Shown piece after piece: positions 6,227 to 12,001 of a DNA stretch of 12,001 nt. Both the position numbers and the translations under genes were made by a program. Source of the DNA: Gammaproteobacteria bacterium (lineage in GTDB: Bacteria; Pseudomonadota; Gammaproteobacteria; Steroidobacterales; Steroidobacteraceae); NCBI GenBank assembly GCA_019242385.1, contig JAFAVO010000278.1, positions 1-12,001 on the forward strand, read 5' to 3'. Position 1 is the first letter of the stretch; every line of letters begins with the position of its first letter. Under the pieces are notes generated by a model. The model did no database searches and was not told the DNA's origin. It saw only the letters and a program-made list of their open reading frames with translations.

Positions 6227-7594
6227 ATGAGCTTGAGCGTTTTCGACATCTTCAAGGTGGGCATCGGTCCCTCGAGCTCCCACACCATGGGCCCGATGCG
6301 TGCGGCGCAGGAGTTCGTCACCGCCCTCAAGCGCACGGGCCTGCTGTCGGCGACCGAGGAGATCGCGGTGCGGCTCTACGGCTCACTCGCCCTCACCGGT
6401 GTCGGCCATGGCACCGACCGCGCCGTGCTCGCGGGACTCGAGGGAGCGCTGCCGGAACGGGTGGATCCGGATCAGATCGAAGCGAGCGTGCAGCGCATCC
6501 GTACCACCGGCCGGATCCGGCTGCTCGGTGAGCACGAGATTGCCTTCGATGAGCCGATGCAGCTGCTCTTCATGCAGCACGAGCGGCTGCCGCGGCATTC
6601 CAACGGCATGCGTTTCACGGCGCTCGGTGCCGGCAAACGCGTGCTGAGTGAAGAGGACTTCTACTCGGTCGGCGGCGGTTTCATCGTGCGCGGTGATGAG
6701 GTGGAGGCCGCCGGTCCCCACGAGCGGCCGCCCCCGCCCTATGCCTTCAGTTCGGCGGAGGAGCTGCTGGCGCTCTGCCGGGAGCACGGCCTCGAGATCT
6801 TCGAGCTGGTGCTCGCGAACGAGCGCACCTGGGCGAGCGAGTCCGAGGTGCGCGCCGGGCTGCTGCACATCTGGCAGGTGATGCAGGCCTGCGTGCAGCG
6901 CGGCTTCCAGCAGAGCGGGCTCCTTCCCGGGGTGCTCAAGGTGCGCCGGCGCGCACCGCGCCTCTACCGCATGCTCACCGAGTGCGCGACCGTGAAGCCG
7001 CTCGATGTGATGGACTGGGTGAATGCCTACGCGCTGGCGGTCAACGAGGAGAACGCCGCGGGCGGGCGCGTCGTGACGGCCCCCACCAATGGCGCGGCGG
7101 GCATCGTGCCTGCGGTGCTGCATTTCTACCGGCGTTTCGAGGACGGTGCCAACGATGCCGGCGTGATCCGCTTCCTGCTGGTCGCAGGCGCGATCGGCAT
7201 GCTGTACAAGCGCAACGCCTCGATCTCGGGCGCCGAGATGGGCTGCCAGGGCGAGGTGGGCGTCGCCTGCTCGATGGCGGCCGCGGGACTGGTCGCGGCG
7301 CTTCAGGGCACCAACGAGCAGGTCGAGAACGCAGCCGAGATCGGCATGGAGCACAATCTCGGTCTCACCTGCGACCCGGTGGCGGGGCTCGTACAGATTC
7401 CCTGCATCGAGCGCAACGCGATGGGCGCGGTCAAGGCGGTGAATGCCGCCCGGCTCGCGATGCGCGGCGATGGGACGCACAAGGTCACCCTCGATCAGGT
7501 GATCGCCACCATGCGCCAGACCGGTGCCGACATGTCCACCATCTACAAGGAAACCTCCCAGGGAGGCCTTGCGGTCAACGTCCCGGAGTGCTGA
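6227..7594 (+). CDS. sdaA: L-serine dehydratase (single-chain, iron-sulfur type)
   Basis: SdaA deaminates L-serine to pyruvate and ammonia using an oxygen-sensitive [4Fe-4S] cluster in the cytoplasm. The 455-residue product (454 in E. coli) has an N-terminal beta domain starting with MSLSVFDIFKVGIGPSSSHTMGP and a C-terminal catalytic alpha domain with TAPTNGAAGIVPAVL at 284-298. The cluster cysteines are Cys340, Cys382 and Cys393, with the same 42- and 11-residue spacing as Cys343/385/396 of characterised homologues. The last residue is Cys455, matching the C-terminal cysteine that occupies the active site in the Legionella enzyme. ATG 6227 fits the family N terminus; the frame is open far upstream, but only antisense to kbl. 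It diverges from kbl and converges on the sixA-like gene, 19 bases away. Confidence 0.97.
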   Translation: MSLSVFDIFKVGIGPSSSHTMGPMRAAQEFVTALKRTGLLSATEEIAVRLYGSLALTGVGHGTDRAVLAGLEGALPERVDPDQIEASVQRIRTTGRIRLLGEHEIAFDEPMQLLFMQHERLPRHSNGMRFTALGAGKRVLSEEDFYSVGGGFIVRGDEVEAAGPHERPPPPYAFSSAEELLALCREHGLEIFELVLANERTWASESEVRAGLLHIWQVMQACVQRGFQQSGLLPGVLKVRRRAPRLYRMLTECATVKPLDVMDWVNAYALAVNEENAAGGRVVTAPTNGAAGIVPAVLHFYRRFEDGANDAGVIRFLLVAGAIGMLYKRNASISGAEMGCQGEVGVACSMAAAGLVAALQGTNEQVENAAEIGMEHNLGLTCDPVAGLVQIPCIERNAMGAVKAVNAARLAMRGDGTHKVTLDQVIATMRQTGADMSTIYKETSQGGLAVNVPEC

Positions 7595-7613
7595 GAGGCG
7601 GCTGCGACCCCGT

Positions 7614-8126
7614 TCAGCTGAAGAGCCGGAATATGCCGCGCGCGGGAGTCTCGCGCATCACATCCCTGACGGCGGCGACACCGATTTCACTCCACTCATC
7701 GCATTCGAAGGCGATCGAGCAGAGCGCCGCGGTGGCAAGTCCGCTCGCCTCGGCCTCGGGCACCAGCTGCTGCACCAGCTCGGACACTCCGGGGTTGTGT
7801 GCCACCACCAGCAGGTGCGTGACGCGCGGTCCGGTCGCCTGCACCACCCGCAGGAGATCAGCGGCGCTCGCCAGATAAAGCGACTCATCGGAGATCACCA
7901 GGCGCGCGGGCAGCGACAGGATCCGCGCCACGATCTCCCCGGTCTGCTGCGTGCGGCGCGCCGGGCTCACCAGCACCAGCTCCGGTACGAGTGCGAGCTC
8001 GAGCAGCCGGCGGGACATCGCCTCGGCCGCGGACACCCCGCGGCGGTTGAGGGGGCGCTCGAGGTCCGACACTCCGGCATCCTGCCAGCGTGCGTCCGCG
8101 TGCCGCATGAGGGTCAGCCGCTTCAC
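7614..8126 (-). CDS. sixA: SixA-like phosphohistidine phosphatase, histidine phosphatase superfamily
   Basis: The 170-residue product is a small branch-1 histidine phosphatase related to E. coli SixA (161 residues), which removes phosphate from phosphohistidine on ArcB or, by later work, on the nitrogen-PTS protein NPr. The catalytic set is complete: Arg8-His9 (LMRHAD), Arg57 (SPARRTQQT) and His110 (VVAHNPG). There is no signal peptide, so it is cytoplasmic. GTG 8126 is chosen because GGAGGAG (8143-8137) stands 10 bases upstream; longer in-frame starts would overlap the Rieske gene. It begins 7 bases after the Rieske stop and is the last gene of the SUF-type operon. Its substrate here is unknown; other members of the superfamily act on small phosphorylated molecules, so the SixA label is by similarity only. 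Confidence 0.85.
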   Translation of the reverse strand: MKRLTLMRHADARWQDAGVSDLERPLNRRGVSAAEAMSRRLLELALVPELVLVSPARRTQQTGEIVARILSLPARLVISDESLYLASAADLLRVVQATGPRVTHLLVVAHNPGVSELVQQLVPEAEASGLATAALCSIAFECDEWSEIGVAAVRDVMRETPARGIFRLFS

Positions 8127-8133
8127 CGCGCGC

Positions 8134-8448
8134 TCACTCCTCCGGCGCCTCGATGAGGAGCCGGCCCTCCTGCTCGCGCACGGGGTAGGTCCGCAGGGGC
8201 TCGTACGCGGGCGGGGTGAGCGCCTCGCCCGTGCGCAGGCAGAAGTGCGCGCCATGGCGCGGACAGATGATCTGGCAATCCTCCACCTGCGCGGCCCCGA
8301 GGGATTCGCCATCGTGGGTGCAGCGATCCTCGACCGCATAGAGCGCATCGCCGCAGCGCACCACGGCGAGATGCAGCCCATCGACCTCCACGGCCAGCGG
8401 CGCCGACTCGGTCACCTCCGCTGCGGCACCTACGTCCTTCCAACTCAT
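8134..8448 (-). CDS. Rieske [2Fe-2S] ferredoxin of the SUF operon
   Basis: This 104-residue soluble protein is little more than a Rieske domain. Ligands are Cys43-Thr-His45 (DRCTHDGESLG) and Cys62-x2-His65 (IICPRHGAHFC), followed by the typical GEALTPPAYEPLRTYPV strand. That is the pattern of NirD-like and dioxygenase-ferredoxin proteins rather than cytochrome bc1 Rieske proteins; there is no membrane anchor. No oxygenase or nitrite reductase gene is nearby. It sits between sufT (17 bases upstream) and sixA. Similar small Rieske proteins occur beside SUF genes in other proteobacteria. A job as electron donor to cluster assembly or repair is possible but unproven. ATG 8448 has no clear ribosome binding site, so translation may depend on coupling with sufT. 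Confidence 0.9.
   Translation of the reverse strand: MSWKDVGAAAEVTESAPLAVEVDGLHLAVVRCGDALYAVEDRCTHDGESLGAAQVEDCQIICPRHGAHFCLRTGEALTPPAYEPLRTYPVREQEGRLLIEAPEE
8137..8143 (-). promoter_or_regulatory. Ribosome binding site deciding the sixA GTG start
   Basis: The minus strand reads GGAGGAG at 8143-8137, one of the strongest Shine-Dalgarno matches in the window, 10 bases before GTG 8126-8124. It lies in the last codons of the Rieske gene and supports the GTG start over in-frame upstream starts. Confidence 0.7.
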
Positions 8449-8465
8449 GAGCTTGTGGGGGAGGC

Positions 8466-9017
8466 TCAGTACATGCCGGTCTGCAGACGCGCGGCCTCGC
8501 TCATCATGCTCTGGTTCCAGGGCGGATCGAAGCTGAGGCTGACGCGTGCTTCGCGCACCGTGGGAATGCGGCTGATCTTGTCGCGTACGTCATCCACCAG
8601 GATGTCCCCCATGCCGCAACCGGGCGCGGTGAGTGTGATCGTCACATCGACGGTGCGTGTGCCGTCATCGTTCTGAGTGACGGAGCAATCGTAGACGAGC
8701 CCGAGGTCGACGATGTTGATCGGGATCTCAGGATCGTAGCAACTGCGCATCTGCTCCCACGCGAGGCGCTTGACGTCATCCTCGCTGGCATTCGGCGGAA
8801 GCTCCGGCGGCTTGACCGCCTCCTGGCCGATGGCGTCCGCGTCCTCACCGGCGATACGAAACAGATTCCCCTCGAGATAGACGGTGAAGCTGCCGCCCAG
8901 CGCCTGGGTGATGTAGCCCGCCTGGCCCGGCTTGAGCTTGACCTCCTGGCCTGCGGGGACGATCACCGCACGCACCTCGCGGCTGACGACGAAGGGCTCG
9001 TTCTCGTGGCGACGCAT
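8466..9017 (-). CDS. sufT: SUF system iron-sulfur assembly protein SufT
   Basis: SufT proteins are MIP18/DUF59-family factors that help mature or deliver iron-sulfur clusters. The 183-residue product is of the long proteobacterial type. The N-terminal extension at about 10-65 contains REVRAVIVPAGQEVKLKPGQ and GGSFTVYLEGNLFRI. The DUF59 domain at about 83-165 has DPEIPINIVDLGLVYD (95-110) and LTAPGCGMGDILVDDV (129-144), with the conserved Cys134. The tail includes the family's PPWNQSMMSEAAR. ATG 9017 is 4 bases after the sufU stop, with only a weak GAG upstream, so it is probably coupled. Its place in the SUF operon agrees with roles reported for SufT in other bacteria when iron-sulfur demand is high. 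Confidence 0.94.
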   Translation of the reverse strand: MRRHENEPFVVSREVRAVIVPAGQEVKLKPGQAGYITQALGGSFTVYLEGNLFRIAGEDADAIGQEAVKPPELPPNASEDDVKRLAWEQMRSCYDPEIPINIVDLGLVYDCSVTQNDDGTRTVDVTITLTAPGCGMGDILVDDVRDKISRIPTVREARVSLSFDPPWNQSMMSEAARLQTGMY

Positions 9018-9021
9018 GGCG

Positions 9022-9470
9022 CTACTCGGTCGATACCGTTGCGGCGCCCGAGGGGGAGGCGAGCGCCGCGTTCAGCGTGTGCCAGCACAGGCTCGCGCAC
9101 TTCACCCGCGCCGGGAATTCGCGCACCCCCGAGAGCGCCGCGAGCTTGCCGAGCGCCGGATCGGCCGCAGCATCGGGCTGGGTCAGGAGTGCATGGATCC
9201 GCTCGAAGAGCTGCCGGACGCTCGCACGGTCCTTGCCCTTGACGGCTTCGGTCATCAACGAGGCGGAGGCGGTGGAGATGGCGCAGCCGCTGCCTTCGAA
9301 GCGGATGTCCTCGATGCGATCGCCCGCGAGGCGCACCGCGAGCGTGAGCCGATCCCCGCACAAGGGGTTGTTGCCTTCGGCCCGGTGATTGGCGCCCTCG
9401 AGCGGCCCGAAGTTACGCGGACGGCGGTTATGATCCAGGATCACGTCGCGGTAGAGCTCCTTCAGATCCA

Positions 9471-9471
<1 letters not shown>
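9022..9471 (-). CDS. sufU: SufU zinc-dependent sulfur acceptor for SufS (NifU/IscU fold)
   Basis: SufU accepts persulfide sulfur from SufS and passes it to the SufBCD scaffold, the job SufE does in E. coli. The 149-residue product has the SufU signature. Zinc ligands are Cys38 and Asp40 (NNPLCGDRL), Cys63 (EGSGCAISTAS) and Cys125 (RVKCASLCWHTL), each exactly three less than Cys41, Asp43, Cys66 and Cys128 of Bacillus subtilis SufU. It also carries the roughly 20-residue insertion between the second and third cysteines that separates SufU from the scaffold IscU, and it lacks the IscU LPPVK motif. Its ATG shares one base with the sufS stop (TGATG at 9473-9469), indicating tight coupling. No sufE is visible in the window, so SufU is the probable partner of SufS. 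Confidence 0.95.
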
Positions 9472-10723
<1,252 letters not shown>

Positions 10724-10724
<1 letters not shown>

Positions 10725-12001
10725 CAGAGCAGCTCCCGCAGCGCGTCATCGCGCAAGTGGACGGCGAGGCGCTCCTCGACCTGGCGCCGCAGCCCAGGCA
10801 GGTGGATCTGCGAGACGACATCCTCGAGGAACGCCCATTTGAGGAGGCGCTGCGCCGCATCGCGGTCGAGGCCCCGGGAGAGGAGATAGAAAAGCATGGC
10901 ATCGTCGAGCTTGCCGGCGGTCGCGCCGTGGCTGCAGCGCACGTCGTCGGTGTAAATCTCGAGTTGGGGGCGCACGTCGATCTCGGCCTCGGGCCCGGCC
11001 AGGAGGCCGCGCAGGGACTGGCGCGAATCGGTGCCGTGGGCGCCGGCGGCGACGATGATCTTGCCGTTGAAGGCCACGCGGGCACGACCGTGCGCGATGC
11101 CACGGAAGGTCTGCACGGTACGCGCGTTGGGAGCGAGGTGCTCGACCATCGCATAGCCATCCTGCACCTGCTGGCGGTCCCCGAGCGAGGCGACCGCGAG
11201 CTCCAGAGCGGCGCGCTCGCCGGCGAGCCGCAGCGCGAGCGTCGAGCGTGCCGACTGGCCTCCGGTGCTGATGGTGTGCAGACGGTAGGTGGCATCCTCC
11301 ATGAGTCGCGCGGACAGGGTGTCAAAGAGCGTGCTGCGCCGATTGAGCTCCTGCAGGCGGTAGTGCTCCAGATGCGCGCCGCGGCCCAACTCCACCTGCA
11401 CGGCGCTCGTGACGAAGCTCGCCGCCGCCGCCGCGCTCAGGTGCCTCTCGATGAGCCTGAGCTGCGCACCCGGTGCGAGGCGCACTTCCAGGCGCGGATA
11501 GGAGGCGCCGGTTTGCGCCTCGCTGCTGGCCGCGAAGAGCACCTCGAGCTGTAAGGGGCGTGCGCCTGAGGCCGGTATGTCGAGGCTGAGGACATCGCCG
11601 GCGAAGGCGGCATTGAGCAGCGCAAAGCGCTCATCGCCGCCGGCGAGCTCGGTGTCCGGCACGGCGTGATCGTGCGGCGCCGGCTGTACCGTCACTCCCG
11701 CCTCGAGCGCTGCCGACACTGCGGGCACGAAGTGGCCATCGATGAAGAGGTAACGCGGGATGTCAGGGAGAGCCTCCGGCAGCGCGGCGGCCTCCGGCAG
11801 CGTGGCCGTGCGGGGCGCCGGCAGGAAGCGAGCCCGCTCGAGCGGACGGAGGTTCGCGTACTTCCAGTTCTCGTGGCGGGCGCTCGGAAGTCCGCTCGCC
11901 TCGAGGGCGCGGATGGCGCTGCGGCGCCGCGCGCCAACTTCGGTGCTGGCATCGAGCCGGCCTGCGGTGCTCGCGAAGTCCTCGGCGATGCGGTCGGTGA
12001 T
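10724..12001 (-). CDS. sufD: SUF scaffold subunit SufD, 5' end cut off
   Basis: SufD pairs with SufB and the ATPase SufC in the SufBC2D scaffold on which clusters are built. The frame is open from the window edge to TGA 10726-10724, giving 425 residues plus stop. Near the N terminus GLPSARHENWKYANL (minus strand from about 11893) matches the E. coli GLPTRKHENWKYT region. Counting back from it, the full protein (423 in E. coli) should lack at most about 10 residues. A beta-helix core follows. Near the C terminus VRCSHGATAGKLDDAMLFYLLSRGL (Cys and His at 10936-10928) carries the conserved Cys-Ser-His that forms part of the SufB-SufD cluster site. A GTG at 11728 is only an internal codon. sufC and sufB are expected upstream. 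Confidence 0.95.

Noticed and set aside
7595..7613. A terminator between sdaA and the sixA-like gene
   Set aside because: The 19-base convergent gap holds no stem or T-run; any termination signal must lie within the genes or depend on Rho.
8127..8381. A longer sixA-like protein starting inside the Rieske gene
   Set aside because: The histidine-phosphatase fold starts at the LTLMRHAD strand, and the GGAGGAG site points to GTG 8126.
11728..11952. SufD beginning at the GTG at 11728, and a separate small minus-strand frame at 11692-11952
   Set aside because: The SufD frame is continuous to the window edge and includes the conserved HENWKYANL segment upstream of that GTG. The small frame is an out-of-frame shadow of it.

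Overview
The window reads as a stretch of high-GC proteobacterial chromosome, most likely a gammaproteobacterium of the Xanthomonadales/Nevskiales/Steroidobacterales kind. That placement is an inference. It rests on the gene order rpsP-rimM-trmD-rplS, close E. coli-like Tdh, Kbl, SdaA and SppA proteins, and a SUF cluster that uses SufU and SufT instead of SufE. Nearly every base belongs to a conserved gene. I see no insertion sequence, prophage, CRISPR array, tRNA or rRNA.

Layout. (1) 1-1890, plus strand: the end of rpsP (S16), then rimM, trmD and rplS (L19), the classical ribosomal-protein/tRNA-methylation operon, with an ATGA overlap between trmD and rplS. (2) 1938-3776, plus strand: sppA, a full-length 67K-type protease IV, separated from rplS by 47 bases that can fold into two back-to-back hairpins. 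(3) 3769-3840: a convergent junction made of four imperfect copies of a roughly 16-base unit, the first of which contains the sppA stop codon. (4) 3841-6070, minus strand: kbl-tdh, the threonine-to-glycine operon, with a perfect TATAAT so close to the kbl start that a leaderless mRNA is plausible. (5) 6227-7594, plus strand: sdaA, L-serine dehydratase, divergent from kbl. (6) 7614-12001, minus strand: sufD (cut by the window edge), sufS, sufU, sufT, a Rieske ferredoxin gene and a sixA-like histidine phosphatase gene, tightly packed and probably one transcript. sufB and sufC are expected just beyond position 12001.

How the genes fit together. Kbl-Tdh turns threonine into glycine and acetyl-CoA. 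Serine made from glycine elsewhere in the cell can be deaminated to pyruvate by SdaA, so the divergent pair forms a threonine/serine catabolic module. SdaA needs a [4Fe-4S] cluster, and the SUF operon that would build one converges on it from the other side. The parts that established knowledge explains least are the SixA-like phosphatase and the Rieske protein at the end of the SUF operon, the kbl start region, the sppA flanking structures, and a Glu in TrmD where the E. coli enzyme has its catalytic Asp169. I found no clearly new system; these are the items worth a second look.
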